A stretch of 64,000 nt of DNA from assembly GCF_003063435.1 (NCBI RefSeq), contig NZ_NESL01000006.1, positions 62,001 through 126,000 of the forward strand, in the 5' to 3' direction. The DNA is from Limnohabitans sp. 2KL-1. Its GTDB lineage: Bacteria > Pseudomonadota > Gammaproteobacteria > Burkholderiales > Burkholderiaceae_C. Positions 8,941-18,431 of the stretch are shown here, piece by piece (position 1 is the first letter of the stretch; each line of letters opens with the position of its first letter). Both the position numbers and the translations under genes were made by a program. The notes beneath the pieces are model-generated. The model ran no database searches. It was not told the origin of the DNA and worked only from the letters and a program-made list of their open reading frames with translations.

Positions 8941-9447
8941 ATGGCCCTGCTCCCCATCCTTTGCTACCCCGACCCTCGCCTGCACAAGGTGGCCCAGCCC
9001 GTGCAGACGGTGGACGCCCGCGTGCACGCCCTGATCGACGACATGCTGGAGACCATGTACGAAGCGGGCGGCATTGGCCTGGCGGCTACACAGATCGATG
9101 TGCACGAGCGTTTGGTGGTGATCGACGCCTCCGAAGATCGCAACCAGCCCATGGTGCTGATCAACCCCGAGATCACCTGGATGAACGACGAGCGCGTCAA
9201 GGGCGAAGAAGGCTGCTTGTCGGTGCCTGGCATTTACGACGGCGTGGAGCGCGCCACGAAAGTCAAAGTGACGGCCTTGGACCGCGATGGCCAAAGCCGC
9301 AGCATCGAGGCCGAGGGCATGCTGGCCATTTGCATCCAGCATGAGCTGGACCACCTGATGGGCAAGGTGTTTGTGGAGTACCTCTCGCCCCTCAAGCAAG
9401 GCCGCATCAAGACCAAAATGGTCAAAGCCCAAAAAGCCGGGCGCTGA
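8941..9447 (+). CDS. def: Peptide deformylase
   Basis: Removes the formyl group from the N-terminal methionine of new proteins. All three motifs are present in the 168-residue sequence: [16 protein letters not shown] (metal-ligand Cys), and HELDHLMG (two metal-ligand His and catalytic Glu). Length is normal. It is followed 21 bases later by fmt, whose product adds the formyl group to initiator tRNA, so the pair forms the usual formylation cycle operon. Confidence 0.98.
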   Translation: MALLPILCYPDPRLHKVAQPVQTVDARVHALIDDMLETMYEAGGIGLAATQIDVHERLVVIDASEDRNQPMVLINPEITWMNDERVKGEEGCLSVPGIYDGVERATKVKVTALDRDGQSRSIEAEGMLAICIQHELDHLMGKVFVEYLSPLKQGRIKTKMVKAQKAGR

Positions 9448-9468
9448 AGCCGCTTGGAAGTACCACTG

Positions 9469-10443
9469 ATGCGTTTGATTTTTGCGGGCACGCCCGAATT
9501 TGCCCAGGTGGCCCTGGTCGCCTTGCACGCCGCAGGCCATGAGATCGTGCTGGTGCTGACACAGCCCGACCGCCCAGCCGGGCGCGGCATGAAACTGCAG
9601 CCTTCACCCGTCAAACAATGGGCTTTGGACCATGCTGTGCCCGTGGCCCAGCCGCGCAGCCTGCGCTTGGACGGCAAATACCCCGAAGACGCCGCCGCAG
9701 CCCGCCAGACCCTGCTGGACGCAAAACTCGACCAAAAAGCCGACGCCATGATCGTGGCGGCTTACGGTCTGATCCTGCCCCAATGGGTGCTGGACTTGCC
9801 GCCCAAGGGTTGCCTGAACATCCACGCTTCTTTGTTGCCCCGCTGGCGCGGTGCGGCCCCGATCCACCGCGCCATCGAAGCGGGCGACATGCAAACCGGC
9901 ATCACCATCATGCAGATGGACGCTGGCCTGGACACGGGCGACATGCTGCTGGTATTGCCGTGCACCATTGCGCCTGATGACACCACCGCCGTGCTGCACG
10001 ACCGCCTGGCCGACCTGGGCGGGCAAGCCATCGTGCAGGCACTGGCCAGTTTGGACAGCTTGCCTCGTCAGCCGCAGCCCTTGGAGGGCGTGAATTACGC
10101 ACACAAGATCGACAAAGCCGAAGCTGCGCTCGACTGGGCCTTGAGCGCCGAAGTGTTGGCGCGGCGCATCCGGGCCTTTGACCCGTTTCCGGGCATGACC
10201 GTGCCGCTGGCCACCGCCTCCGGTGTGGAAACCCTCAAGCTCTGGCAAGCCGTGGCCGAAGCCGCCGTGCAGACTGCCGCGCCGGGCACCGTGCTCAGCG
10301 CCGATGCGTCTGGCGTGCGTGTGGCCTGTGGTGAGGGTCAGCTGTGCTTGACGCAGTTGCAGCGCCCGGGGGGCAAACGCCTCGGCGCGGCCGACTTTTT
10401 GCGCGGTTGCCCTTTGCAGCCGGGTCAGCGATTGGTGGCCTGA
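9469..10443 (+). CDS. fmt: Methionyl-tRNA formyltransferase
   Basis: Transfers a formyl group from 10-formyl-tetrahydrofolate to Met-tRNA(fMet). The 324-residue protein begins [16 protein letters not shown] and contains the folate-site motif [20 protein letters not shown] with the catalytic Asn-His, then [17 protein letters not shown], and a C-terminal tRNA-binding OB-like domain. Start at ATG 9469 is preceded by GGAAG at eight bases; the frame continues 15 bases upstream without better support. Its TGA overlaps the next ATG (TGATG), coupling it to the azlC-like gene. Confidence 0.98.
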   Translation: MRLIFAGTPEFAQVALVALHAAGHEIVLVLTQPDRPAGRGMKLQPSPVKQWALDHAVPVAQPRSLRLDGKYPEDAAAARQTLLDAKLDQKADAMIVAAYGLILPQWVLDLPPKGCLNIHASLLPRWRGAAPIHRAIEAGDMQTGITIMQMDAGLDTGDMLLVLPCTIAPDDTTAVLHDRLADLGGQAIVQALASLDSLPRQPQPLEGVNYAHKIDKAEAALDWALSAEVLARRIRAFDPFPGMTVPLATASGVETLKLWQAVAEAAVQTAAPGTVLSADASGVRVACGEGQLCLTQLQRPGGKRLGAADFLRGCPLQPGQRLVA

Positions 10444-11174
10444 TGTTTTTCCGGCCCACGCTCTACCGCCGCGCCGAGTTCTGGCAAGGCCTGCGCGACC
10501 TGGCCCCGCAAGCGCCCGGCGTGGCGGCTTGGGGCCTGATGACCGGTGTGGCCATGGTCAAGTCGGGCATGAGCGTGTTCGAGGCCGTGGCCATGACCAT
10601 GTTGGTGTTCGCGGGCAGCTCACAATTGGCAGCCATTCCACTCTTGGTGGCCGGGGCCCCGGCTTGGGTGATTTTGGCGACCGGGTTTTGCGTGAACCTG
10701 CGTTTTGTCGTGTTCAGTCTGCACCTGCGGCCGTATCTGATGCACCTGCCGCGCTGGCAGCGCATGTGTCATGGCTATTTCACCGCCGACATCACCTATG
10801 TGTTGTTCACTCGCCATTACCCGCACCCTGCCACCACCGACGCCGAGCGCACAGGGCAAGAGGCCTATCTGGCGGGCAACTATTTCCTCAACTGGTGCAG
10901 CTGGATCGTGGCCAGTTTGCTGGGCGTGGGCCTGGCCAACCTGATCCCGCCCGCGTGGGGCTTGGGCTTTGCGGGCATCCTGTGCCTGCTGGGCATCCAG
11001 TGCTCGCTGGCCAGCTCGCGCATGCGCATCCTCTCTGCGGTGGTGGCGGGTGGGGCCGCAGTGATCGCTTACAACCTGCCGCTCAAACTCAACATCGTGG
11101 TGGCGATCGCCGTGGCGGTGATCCTCTGCCTCACGGTGGAAAAGATCCGGCCTGCACCCAAGGTGGCCGCATGA
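10443..11174 (+). CDS. azlC: AzlC family branched-chain amino acid exporter, large subunit
   Basis: Predicted inner-membrane protein of the AzlC/BrnF family, which with a small AzlD/BrnE partner exports branched-chain amino acids or their analogues. The 243-residue protein is strongly hydrophobic with several membrane helices. Family-type stretches include PGVAAWGLMTGVAMVKSGMS, FAGSSQLAAIPLL and NLRFVVFSLHLRPYL. The ATG at 10443 shares bases with the fmt stop. It overlaps azlD by four bases. The family assignment is firm; the substrate is inferred from family members only. Confidence 0.9.
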   Translation: MFFRPTLYRRAEFWQGLRDLAPQAPGVAAWGLMTGVAMVKSGMSVFEAVAMTMLVFAGSSQLAAIPLLVAGAPAWVILATGFCVNLRFVVFSLHLRPYLMHLPRWQRMCHGYFTADITYVLFTRHYPHPATTDAERTGQEAYLAGNYFLNWCSWIVASLLGVGLANLIPPAWGLGFAGILCLLGIQCSLASSRMRILSAVVAGGAAVIAYNLPLKLNIVVAIAVAVILCLTVEKIRPAPKVAA

Positions 11175-11506
11175 ACGGCACCGATCTGTGGTCTTTGGCG
11201 GTGATCGTGGGCCTGGCCGTGGTCACGGTGGCGGCGCGCAGTTTCTTTTTCATCTCCAGCCAATCCTGGCAGCTGCCCCATTGGGCCCAGCGTGGCCTGC
11301 AATACGCGCCCATTGCCGCGTTGTCGGCGGTGGTCATCCCCGAAATCATCACCGTGCAGGGCGAACTGGTCAGTACCTGGCAGGACGCTCGACTCTATGC
11401 GGCCATCGCTGGAGTGGTTGCTTACTTTTGGCGACGTGATGTGCTGATCACTATTTTGGGTGGCATGGCGGTGTATTTGCCCTTGCATCTGGGGTGGGGT
11501 TGGTAA
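11171..11506 (+). CDS. azlD: AzlD family transporter small subunit
   Basis: The 111-residue membrane protein has about four hydrophobic segments, the usual size and pattern for AzlD/BrnE. Features include AARSFFFIS near the start, RGLQYAPIAALSAVVIPEI in the middle and a final GGMAVYLPLHL. Its ATG overlaps the azlC stop as ATGA. Together azlC and azlD should form a two-part exporter. They end the def-fmt-azlC-azlD run; pgk follows after 106 bases with its own upstream region. Confidence 0.88.
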   Translation: MNGTDLWSLAVIVGLAVVTVAARSFFFISSQSWQLPHWAQRGLQYAPIAALSAVVIPEIITVQGELVSTWQDARLYAAIAGVVAYFWRRDVLITILGGMAVYLPLHLGWGW

Positions 11507-11612
11507 GTTCACGCGGGTCTTGTTCCGCGTTCGTATCCATTTCTGCGTCAGCCGAAGTCAGTCGGGGCTTTTAAAATCGATGTGAATCGATCCATCCACT
11601 TACCCTCACACC

Positions 11613-12830
11613 ATGAACGTCATCCGTTTTTCCGACCTGTGCGCCCAGGGCAAAGCCCAAAACCAGCGCGTTTTCATCCGTGCCGACCTGAACGTGCCAC
11701 AAGCCGACGACGGCAGCATCACCGAAGACACCCGCGTGCGCGCCAGCGTGCCCTGCATCCAGATGGCACTGGATGCAGGTGCCGCCGTGATGGTGACCAG
11801 CCACCTGGGCCGCCCCACCGAGGGCGAGTTCAAACCCGAAGACTCGCTGGCCCCGGTGGCAAAGCGCCTGAGCGAACTGCTCGGCCGTGATGTTCCGTTG
11901 GTCGCCAACTGGGTAGGCTCAGAAGGCAACGCCAGCGTTGCGGGCGTGACCGTGGCCCCCGGCCAGGTCGTGCTGCTCGAAAACTGCCGCGTGAACAAGG
12001 GCGAGAAGAAGAACAACGAAGAGCTGGCCCGCAAGATGGCCCAGCTTTGCGACATTTATGTGAACGACGCCTTTGGCACCGCCCACCGTGCCGAAGGCAC
12101 CACCTACGGCATCGCCCAGTTCGCGCCGATTGCTTGTGCAGGCCCCTTGCTGGCCGCCGAGATCGATGCGATTGGCAAGGCCCTGGCCAACCCTAAGCGT
12201 CCACTGGCGGCCATCGTGGCGGGCTCCAAGGTCAGCACCAAACTGACCATCTTGAAGAGCCTGTCGCAAAACGTGGATCAGCTGATTGTGGGCGGCGGTA
12301 TTGCCAACACTTTCATGCTGGCGGCGGGTCTGAACATCGGCAAAAGCCTGGTCGAAGCCGATCTGGTGGGCGAGGCCAAAGCGGTGATCGAGGCCATGAA
12401 GGCTCGCGGAGCCGACGTGCCGATTCCGACCGATGTGGTCACGGCCAAGACGTTTGCGGCAGATGCTGTGGCCACCGTCAAAAAAGCCACTGAAGTGGAA
12501 GACGACGACATGATTCTGGACATTGGCCCTGAGACGGCCGCCAGACTGGCCGCCCAGCTCAAGCAGGCAGGCACCATTGTCTGGAACGGTCCGGTCGGCG
12601 TGTTCGAGTTTGCCGCTTTTGAAAACGGCACCAAGGTCATCGCCCAGGCGATTGCCGAGTCCAGCGCGTTCAGCATCGCAGGCGGTGGCGACACGCTGGC
12701 CGCGATTGCCAAATACGGCATTGAAAAGCAGGTCGGCTACATCTCTACGGGCGGTGGTGCTTTCCTTGAAATTCTGGAAGGCAAGACCTTGCCTGCGTTC
12801 GAGATCCTGGCCAAACGCGCTGCGGGTTGA
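11613..12830 (+). CDS. pgk: Phosphoglycerate kinase
   Basis: Glycolytic enzyme that makes ATP from 1,3-bisphosphoglycerate. The 405-residue protein shows RADLNVPQ near the start, SHLGRPTEG, the basic patch around [34 protein letters not shown], and the nucleotide-binding C-terminal GGGDTLAAI. Normal length, complete. The intergenic region upstream holds a TAAAAT hexamer 36 bases before the start but no clear partner -35. Downstream is a repeat-rich gap before a convergent desaturase gene. Confidence 0.98.
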   Translation: MNVIRFSDLCAQGKAQNQRVFIRADLNVPQADDGSITEDTRVRASVPCIQMALDAGAAVMVTSHLGRPTEGEFKPEDSLAPVAKRLSELLGRDVPLVANWVGSEGNASVAGVTVAPGQVVLLENCRVNKGEKKNNEELARKMAQLCDIYVNDAFGTAHRAEGTTYGIAQFAPIACAGPLLAAEIDAIGKALANPKRPLAAIVAGSKVSTKLTILKSLSQNVDQLIVGGGIANTFMLAAGLNIGKSLVEADLVGEAKAVIEAMKARGADVPIPTDVVTAKTFAADAVATVKKATEVEDDDMILDIGPETAARLAAQLKQAGTIVWNGPVGVFEFAAFENGTKVIAQAIAESSAFSIAGGGDTLAAIAKYGIEKQVGYISTGGGAFLEILEGKTLPAFEILAKRAAG

Positions 12831-12844
12831 AGATGAAAAGTCGT

Positions 12845-12894
12845 GGCTGAAGCCGCCGACCTGAGGTCTGGCTTGGAGGTCGGTGGCTTCAGCC
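12845..12894 (+). repeat. Inverted pair of GGCTGAAGCC repeats forming a hairpin after pgk
   Basis: GGCTGAAGCCGCCGACCT (12845-12862) and AGGTCGGTGGCTTCAGCC (12877-12894) are complementary at 17 of 18 positions, with a 14-base loop. They lie 14 bases after the pgk stop. The stem could act as an mRNA 3'-end stabiliser or a weak terminator, but there is no T run. The same 18-mer occurs at 7578-7595. Confidence 0.7.
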
Positions 12895-12916
12895 CCGACT
12901 TGCGTGGCACCTTATC

Positions 12917-13058
12917 CCGTCATTGCGAGCGAAGCGTGGCCAACCAGTGGCACCGCTCGCACAAGCCCTGCGGCTGAACCTACCGTCAAGACTGGATTGC
13001 CGCGCTTCACTCGCAATGACGGCTTCGTTGTATGGCCGCGCTTTGCTCGCTGTGACGG
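12917..13058. repeat. Three-part inverted repeat (CCGTCATTGCGAG... family)
   Basis: Arm 1 (12917-12940) begins CCGTCATTGCGAGCGAAGCG. Arm 2 (12999-13022), read on the minus strand, matches it at 22 of 24 bases, and arm 3 (13035-13058), also inverted, matches arm 2 at 20 of 24. The motif resembles a repeat widely seen in environmental bacterial genomes, where CGTCATTGCGAGCGAAGCG is followed by CAATCC; here too GGATTG adjoins arm 2. This accounts for most of the 312-base gap between pgk and the desaturase. No gene was seen in it. Confidence 0.75.
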
Positions 13059-13089
13059 AAAAGCTGTCCAGCGCACGCTGTGTGCCCCC

Positions 13090-13122
13090 AACAAAAAACC
13101 CCGCATCGCGGGGTTTTTTGTT
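13090..13122. terminator. Bidirectional intrinsic terminator, pgk side / desaturase
   Basis: A-rich AACAAAAAACCCCGC pairs with GCGGGGTTTTTTGTT around CAT/AT, giving a GC core flanked by A and T tracts that works on both strands. It sits 21 bases beyond the stop of the minus-strand desaturase and can also stop plus-strand transcripts from pgk. Confidence 0.9.
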
Positions 13123-13142
13123 GGTCAGGGCAAAGACCCTGT

Positions 13143-14258
13143 TCAGGCCTGCGCTGCCGCTGGCAGGTTGCCGCGCACTGGGCTGGTCATGTTGCCCTTG
13201 AAGTCGGTCCAGCATTCGCGGGTGAAATCGTACATCTTGCAGTTTTTGGCGGTCTCGAAGTACCACCTCCAAGAGAACGGCTGCACGATGATGCGGCCGG
13301 GCAGCATTTCTTCGAGCTTGGATTGCGCTTGCTTCAATCGGTACAGCGGGATGCTCATGTCCACATGGTGGGCGGTGTGCTCCATGATGTGGTGCATCAG
13401 CGCGCCGATGTTGAACGGGAAAGTCAGGTGCACCGTGGTCGATACGAAAGGCGCGGCCTTGGTCCAGGCGGCCTTGTTGTCGTGCCAGGAGACCTTGACG
13501 TGGGTGTGGTGCACATAGACCACGAAGCCGATCATGCTGTTCCAAAAGAAGAAGGGCACCACAAAACCCAGCAGCAGCGACAGCCAGACCGACTGGCCTG
13601 TGTACACGGCAGCTGCAGCGATGGTGGCGATCCAGAAGGCAGCAAACACCGTGACCAGCGAACTGTCCTTGAAGAAGATCGGGCGTCGCGTGGGCATGTG
13701 GGTCTTGTTGGGGAAGAACTCGCGTTTCCACCAAATTTCGATCATGTAATACAGGCCCGGTGCCCAGCCGCTGCGGTAAGCGCGCTCCAGCAGCTTTTGC
13801 AGGGGCGAGAGGGCTTCAAACTCGGCGGCCGTCAGGGGTGTCCAGACGAAGTCGACGCCCTTGAGGTTGGTGTAGCCGTGGTGCACCACGTTGTGGCCGG
13901 TGTCCCACAGGCTGTAGGGCGTGAGCGAGGGCAAAAACGCGATGCGGCCCAGCACCTTGTTGAGTTCGCGGCGCGGTGTCAGGCTCTGGTGGCACGCGTC
14001 GTGGCCGATGATGAACAAACGGCCAATGACGAAGCCGGCAGCCAAGCCACACAGCAGTTTGGCCCAGACGGCGTCGAAGACGATGGTGCCTGCGATCAGA
14101 CTGAAAAACAGGGCGTAGTCCAGGATCAGGAGCAGGAAAGCCCGCAAGGTGCTGCGTTCGGACAAGGGGATCAGCCACTCGCGCAAAGTCTTGCGGTGCG
14201 GCAGGGGTTGGTCCAGTGGAATGGGCTGGTCAGTGGTCGGTGTGTGCAATGCAGTCAT
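13143..14258 (-). CDS. Membrane fatty acid desaturase
   Basis: Inserts a double bond into fatty acyl chains of membrane lipids, using a di-iron centre. The three histidine boxes of the family are present in the 371-residue protein: HDACH at 86-90, HNVVHH at 122-127, and HTAHH near 292. Several membrane segments lie between them (for example FLLLILDYALFFSLIAGTIV and SVWLSLLLGFVVPFFFW). The pattern fits the delta-12/omega-3 type group of the family, but regiospecificity cannot be read from the sequence. Monocistronic, with a strong terminator after it and convergent to pgk. Could serve membrane fluidity control. Confidence 0.9.
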   Translation of the reverse strand: MTALHTPTTDQPIPLDQPLPHRKTLREWLIPLSERSTLRAFLLLILDYALFFSLIAGTIVFDAVWAKLLCGLAAGFVIGRLFIIGHDACHQSLTPRRELNKVLGRIAFLPSLTPYSLWDTGHNVVHHGYTNLKGVDFVWTPLTAAEFEALSPLQKLLERAYRSGWAPGLYYMIEIWWKREFFPNKTHMPTRRPIFFKDSSLVTVFAAFWIATIAAAAVYTGQSVWLSLLLGFVVPFFFWNSMIGFVVYVHHTHVKVSWHDNKAAWTKAAPFVSTTVHLTFPFNIGALMHHIMEHTAHHVDMSIPLYRLKQAQSKLEEMLPGRIIVQPFSWRWYFETAKNCKMYDFTRECWTDFKGNMTSPVRGNLPAAAQA

Positions 14259-14489
14259 GACGCTTCAATGTAAATCGCTCAGGCGCAAGTTTAGTCGGCC
14301 TGACACTTCCTTGGCCTGACAAGGATCAATCCAGTGCCTTGACAGGGGCAAATGGGTCTATGCCCTGAATTCTTTAGGATGCTTATTGTGAGCTTTTGCG
14401 CGGATCAACCGGCAGGTGTTTGCCGAAAGAACCGGGTATGTAACCGATTCCGTGTGAAAATTGAAACCAAGTTACAAGGAGACCATTGA

Positions 14490-15923
14490 ATGCCCCGACG
14501 CGCCACCAAAATCGTTGCCACCCTAGGCCCTGCTTCCAGCGATCCTGCCCTGCTTGAGGCCATGATCCGTGCCGGCGTCAATGTGGTGCGACTGAATTTC
14601 AGCCACGGCAAGGCGCAAGACCATGTGGACCGCGCCCGTCTGGTGCGCGAAGCTTCGCAACGCGCTGGCCGCGAAGTGGCCATCATGGCCGACCTGCAAG
14701 GCCCCAAGATCCGCGTGGGCAAGTTTGCCGAAGGCAAAGTCATGCTGGAGCCCGGTGCAGCCTTTGTGCTGGACGCCTCGCGCACCGAACCGGGTGACCT
14801 CGAGGGCGTGGGCCTGGACTACAAAGAACTGCCCCGTGACGTGAAAGCCGGTGATGTGCTGCTGCTCAACGACGGACTGATCGTGCTCACCGTCAACGCC
14901 GTCAAGGGCGAACAGGTGCACACCACCGTCAAGCTCGGCGGCGAGCTGTCCAACAACAAGGGCATCAACAAGCAAGGCGGTGGCCTGACGGCCCCGGCGC
15001 TGACCGCCAAGGACATGGACGACATCAAGACCGCGATGAGCTTGCGCGCCGACTACGTGGCGGTGAGCTTCCCTAAAAACGCCACCGACATGGAAATGGC
15101 CCGCCAGCTGTGCAATGTGGCGGGGGCCGAATACGGCCACAAGCCCGGCCTGATCGCCAAGATTGAGCGCGCAGAAGCCATTCCGCACCTCGAAGCCATC
15201 CTCAAAGCCAGCGACGGCATCATGGTGGCCCGGGGTGATTTGGCCGTGGAAGTGGGCAACGCCGCCGTTCCCGCCCTGCAAAAACGCATGATCAAGCTGG
15301 CCAAGGTGCACGACAAGGTCGTCATCACCGCCACCCAGATGATGGAAAGCATGATCACCAACCCGGTGCCCACGCGTGCCGAAGTGTCCGACGTGGCCAA
15401 CGCTGTGCTCGACGGCACCGACGCCGTGATGCTGAGCGCCGAGACGGCCGCAGGCAAATACCCACTGGAGACCGTGGAAGAAATGGCCAAGATTTGCGCG
15501 GCCGCTGAAAGCGCCGAAGACCCGGCTTTGGACGCGGACTTCAAAGGCCAGATGTTCAGTCGCATTGACCAGTCCATCGCCATGGGCGCGCTGTTCACCG
15601 CCCATCACCTAGGCGCCAAAGCCATCGTGGCCTTGACCGAATCGGGCTCCACCGCCTTGTGGATGAGCCGTCACCGCGTACACATCCCGATTTACGCACT
15701 GACCACCAAACTGACATCCCAGCGCAAGATGGCGCTTTACCGCAACGTGCGCCCCCTGTTGATGGACACCAGCGCCGACCGCGACACCGCCTTGGCCGAA
15801 GCCGAAGCGCACCTGAAAAGCCGCAACATCGTGGGCACGGGCGATGTGTACGCCATCACCTGCGGTGAGCCCATGGGTTCGCCGGGCGGCACCAACATGC
15901 TCAAGATTTGCAAAGTCGCTTGA
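14490..15923 (+). CDS. pyk: Pyruvate kinase
   Basis: Converts phosphoenolpyruvate and ADP to pyruvate and ATP. The 477-residue protein shows TKIVATLGPASSDP, RLNFSHGKAQDH, the metal and catalytic region VAVSFPKNATDM, KIERAEAI, MVARGDLAVE, and TATQMMESMITNPVPTRAEV. C-terminal domain present, normal length. AAGGAG lies just upstream of the ATG at 14490. It is transcribed alone; the 231-base gap upstream contains no gene. With pgk and fba nearby it places most of lower glycolysis in this window. Confidence 0.98.
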   Translation: MPRRATKIVATLGPASSDPALLEAMIRAGVNVVRLNFSHGKAQDHVDRARLVREASQRAGREVAIMADLQGPKIRVGKFAEGKVMLEPGAAFVLDASRTEPGDLEGVGLDYKELPRDVKAGDVLLLNDGLIVLTVNAVKGEQVHTTVKLGGELSNNKGINKQGGGLTAPALTAKDMDDIKTAMSLRADYVAVSFPKNATDMEMARQLCNVAGAEYGHKPGLIAKIERAEAIPHLEAILKASDGIMVARGDLAVEVGNAAVPALQKRMIKLAKVHDKVVITATQMMESMITNPVPTRAEVSDVANAVLDGTDAVMLSAETAAGKYPLETVEEMAKICAAAESAEDPALDADFKGQMFSRIDQSIAMGALFTAHHLGAKAIVALTESGSTALWMSRHRVHIPIYALTTKLTSQRKMALYRNVRPLLMDTSADRDTALAEAEAHLKSRNIVGTGDVYAITCGEPMGSPGGTNMLKICKVA

Positions 15924-16168
15924 GTGGGCCTGCCAAGGGGCCAAGCGCCTGCTCGGTAGAGGGGCGCTGCGTGTTGCGCAGCCTGACCTGAGGCCGGCCA
16001 GGCCGGCCGCAGGGGCTCAACCCGGTTTCATGGGGGTGCCGCAGTAGCCCCCTGTTGGCCATTGGCGTCGCTTCCGGCAACTTCGTTGGCGGCGTAAAAT
16101 CCTGAGCAGTTACAAGCCGGGTACAGCCCGGCCCACCAGAATCCTCAACTCTCCGGGAAATTACCACC

Positions 16169-17233
16169 ATGGCACTCGTTTCAATGCGTGAACTGCTCGA
16201 TCACGCCGCCGTCAACGGCTACGGCATTCCGGCCTTCAACGTCAACAACCTGGAGCAGGTCCAGGCTGTCATGACCGCGGCCGACGAAGTCGGTGCGCCA
16301 GTCATCCTGCAAGCGAGCGCGGGTGCCCGCAAGTACGCGGGCGAGCCTTTCATCAAGCACCTGATCCAGGCCGCCACCGAGCAGTGGCCCCACATCCCGC
16401 TGGTCATGCACCAGGACCACGGCCAGAGCCCTGCGGTCTGTCAGGGCGCGATCAACCTGGGGTTTTCTTCGGTCATGATGGATGGCTCCTTGTTGGAAGA
16501 CGGCAAGACCCCGGCCGACTTTGCCTACAACGTGGATGTGACCCGCCGTGTGGTCGACATGGCCCACCAACTGGGCGTGTCGGTCGAGGGTGAACTGGGC
16601 TGCCTGGGCAACCTGGAAACCGGCGAAGCCGGCGAAGAAGATGGCATTGGCGCGGTGGGCAAGCTCGACCACAGCCAAATGTTGACCGACCCGGAAGAAG
16701 CCGCCCAGTTCGTGAAGGCCACCGGCTTGGATGCGTTGGCCATTGCGATTGGCACCAGCCATGGCGCGTACAAGTTCAGCCGCAAGCCCACGGGCGACAT
16801 TCTGGCCATTTCGCGGGTCAAGGAGATCCACCTGCGCATCCCCAACACCCACTTGGTGATGCATGGCTCGTCCAGCGTGCCACAGGAGTTGCTGGCCATG
16901 ATCAACCAGTACGGTGGCCAGATGAAGGAGACCTATGGCGTGCCCGTCGAGGAAATCCAGGAAGCCATCAAGCATGGCGTGCGCAAGATCAACATCGACA
17001 CCGACATCCGCCTGGCCATGACGGCGGCCGTGCGCAAGTTCCTGGTGGAAAACCCCGACAAGTTCGACGCCCGCGAATGGCTCAAGCCCGCGCGCGAAGC
17101 GGCCAAGCAAATTTGCAAGCAGCGCTACCTGGAGTTTGGTTGCGAAGGACAGGCGTCCAAGATCAAGGGCGACAACTTGCAGGTGGTGGCAGCCCGCTAC
17201 GCCCGGGGTGAGCTGGCCCAGGTGGTCCATTGA
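16169..17233 (+). CDS. fba: Fructose-bisphosphate aldolase, class II
   Basis: Zinc-dependent aldolase that interconverts fructose 1,6-bisphosphate and two triose phosphates. The 354-residue protein starts [19 protein letters not shown] and shows the zinc-site HQDHG, the second zinc region around [18 protein letters not shown], and the phosphate-binding [18 protein letters not shown]. Its length and the MALVSMR start fit the class IIB enzymes of betaproteobacteria and cyanobacteria. A terminator follows 58 bases after the stop. The 245-base region upstream holds GC-rich palindromes (GGCCGGCC twice near 15993-16008) and no gene. Confidence 0.98.
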   Translation: MALVSMRELLDHAAVNGYGIPAFNVNNLEQVQAVMTAADEVGAPVILQASAGARKYAGEPFIKHLIQAATEQWPHIPLVMHQDHGQSPAVCQGAINLGFSSVMMDGSLLEDGKTPADFAYNVDVTRRVVDMAHQLGVSVEGELGCLGNLETGEAGEEDGIGAVGKLDHSQMLTDPEEAAQFVKATGLDALAIAIGTSHGAYKFSRKPTGDILAISRVKEIHLRIPNTHLVMHGSSSVPQELLAMINQYGGQMKETYGVPVEEIQEAIKHGVRKINIDTDIRLAMTAAVRKFLVENPDKFDAREWLKPAREAAKQICKQRYLEFGCEGQASKIKGDNLQVVAARYARGELAQVVH

Positions 17234-17291
17234 TCCACGTGGCCTGCGGTGCTGAAAACAGGCCGCCGTCCCTGCGATAATCATGCCGAAT

Positions 17292-17331
17292 GGCCCGTTG
17301 ACTGTTCAACGGGCCTTTTTCTTTTTTGCTG
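17292..17331 (+). terminator. Intrinsic terminator after fba
   Basis: GGCCCGTTGA (17292-17301) pairs with TCAACGGGCC (17306-17315) around a four-base loop, followed by TTTTTCTTTTTT. A perfect ten-base stem and a long T tract make this one of the clearest terminators in the window. purC starts only 19 bases later. Confidence 0.95.
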
Positions 17332-17349
17332 TTGCCTGATTGTTTTGCC

Positions 17350-18258
17350 ATGACCTCTGCACTCCACACCTCGGCCCTGACTTCCTTGCCCCTGCTGGCG
17401 CGCGGCAAGGTGCGTGACAACTACGCTGTGGGCGACGACCGAATCCTCATGGTGGCATCGGACCGGATCAGTGCGTTCGACGTGATCATGGGTGAGCCGA
17501 TTCCGGGCAAGGGCGTGTTGCTGACGCAAATGGCCTTGTTCTGGTTTGACCAGCTTGGCCCCCAGGGGCTGAACATCTGCCCGATCCACCTGACGGGCGA
17601 GGCCCCGGAGGGTGTGGTCTCTGCGCAAGAGGTGCCCCAGGTCAAGGGCCGCTCCATGTTGGTCAAGCGCCTCCAACCCATCCCGGTCGAAGCGGTGGTG
17701 CGCGGTTATCTGGCGGGCAGCGGCTGGAAGGAATACCGGGAAAGTCAGGCCGTGTGTGGTGTGAAGTTGCCTTCAGGCCTGAAAAACGCCAGCCGACTGC
17801 CCGAGCCGATTTACACCCCCGCAGCCAAAGCAGCGGTGGGTGAGCACGACGAAAACATCACCTTTGAGCAAACCGTGGACATGATCGGTGCCGATTTGGC
17901 AGGCCGCATCCGCGACATCAGCATCCAGCTGTACAAGGCCGCACGCGACATCGCGGCTGCCAAAGGCATCATCATTGCCGACACCAAATTCGAGTTCGGT
18001 CTGGACGCCGACGGCACACTGGTGCTGATGGACGAAGTGCTGACGCCCGATTCGTCGCGTTACTGGCCCGCCGACAGTTATGTGGAAGGGGCCAACCCAC
18101 CCAGCTACGACAAGCAGTTTCTGCGCGACTGGCTGGAGACCGCCCAGATCAATGGCAAGCCTTGGGACAAGACCCCACCCGCACCGCGCTTGCCGCGTGA
18201 GGTGATCGAGAAAACAGCCGCCAAGTACGAAGAGGCCATGAAAAAGCTGATGGCTTGA
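17350..18258 (+). CDS. purC: Phosphoribosylaminoimidazole-succinocarboxamide synthase (SAICAR synthetase)
   Basis: Purine biosynthesis step joining CAIR and aspartate. The 302-residue protein has the N-terminal [22 protein letters not shown], then [18 protein letters not shown], the substrate region [20 protein letters not shown], and the C-terminal [15 protein letters not shown] use the ATG at 17350 rather than the upstream frame start, since the first eight extra residues lie within the fba terminator tail. It resembles the longer, yeast-like form of the enzyme rather than the short E. coli one. purE and purK are nearby on the same strand beyond cnoX. Confidence 0.97.
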   Translation: MTSALHTSALTSLPLLARGKVRDNYAVGDDRILMVASDRISAFDVIMGEPIPGKGVLLTQMALFWFDQLGPQGLNICPIHLTGEAPEGVVSAQEVPQVKGRSMLVKRLQPIPVEAVVRGYLAGSGWKEYRESQAVCGVKLPSGLKNASRLPEPIYTPAAKAAVGEHDENITFEQTVDMIGADLAGRIRDISIQLYKAARDIAAAKGIIIADTKFEFGLDADGTLVLMDEVLTPDSSRYWPADSYVEGANPPSYDKQFLRDWLETAQINGKPWDKTPPAPRLPREVIEKTAAKYEEAMKKLMA

Positions 18259-18431
18259 ATGTCGCCGTTGTGGTGGCCGCCGGTTCTTGATGGCCCCCGG
18301 GCAAAGATGGGCCAAGGGCGGCCGGAAAGTGGTTTGTTCGTGCCCCGCGAGCCCTGGTCGGCAAGGGTGCGGAGCCAGCATTCCTTGTGGTGTCTGGCCC
18401 CCGCGTGCTCCGCCGTGTTTGGTGTGTGGCC

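Noticed and set aside
11572..11577. TAAAAT hexamers as -10 boxes before pgk, fba (16095-16100) and purE (19435-19440), and TACAAT before yajC (4133-4138)
   Set aside because: Each resembles a -10 element, but no partner -35 at 16-18 bases was found, so I did not list them as promoters.
14339..14344. TTGACA before pyk as a -35 box
   Set aside because: No plausible -10 lies 16-18 bases downstream.
15993..16008. GGCCGGCC direct repeats between pyk and fba as an origin or recombination site
   Set aside because: Only two short GC-rich copies, common by chance in such DNA; no flanking iterons or dnaA boxes.
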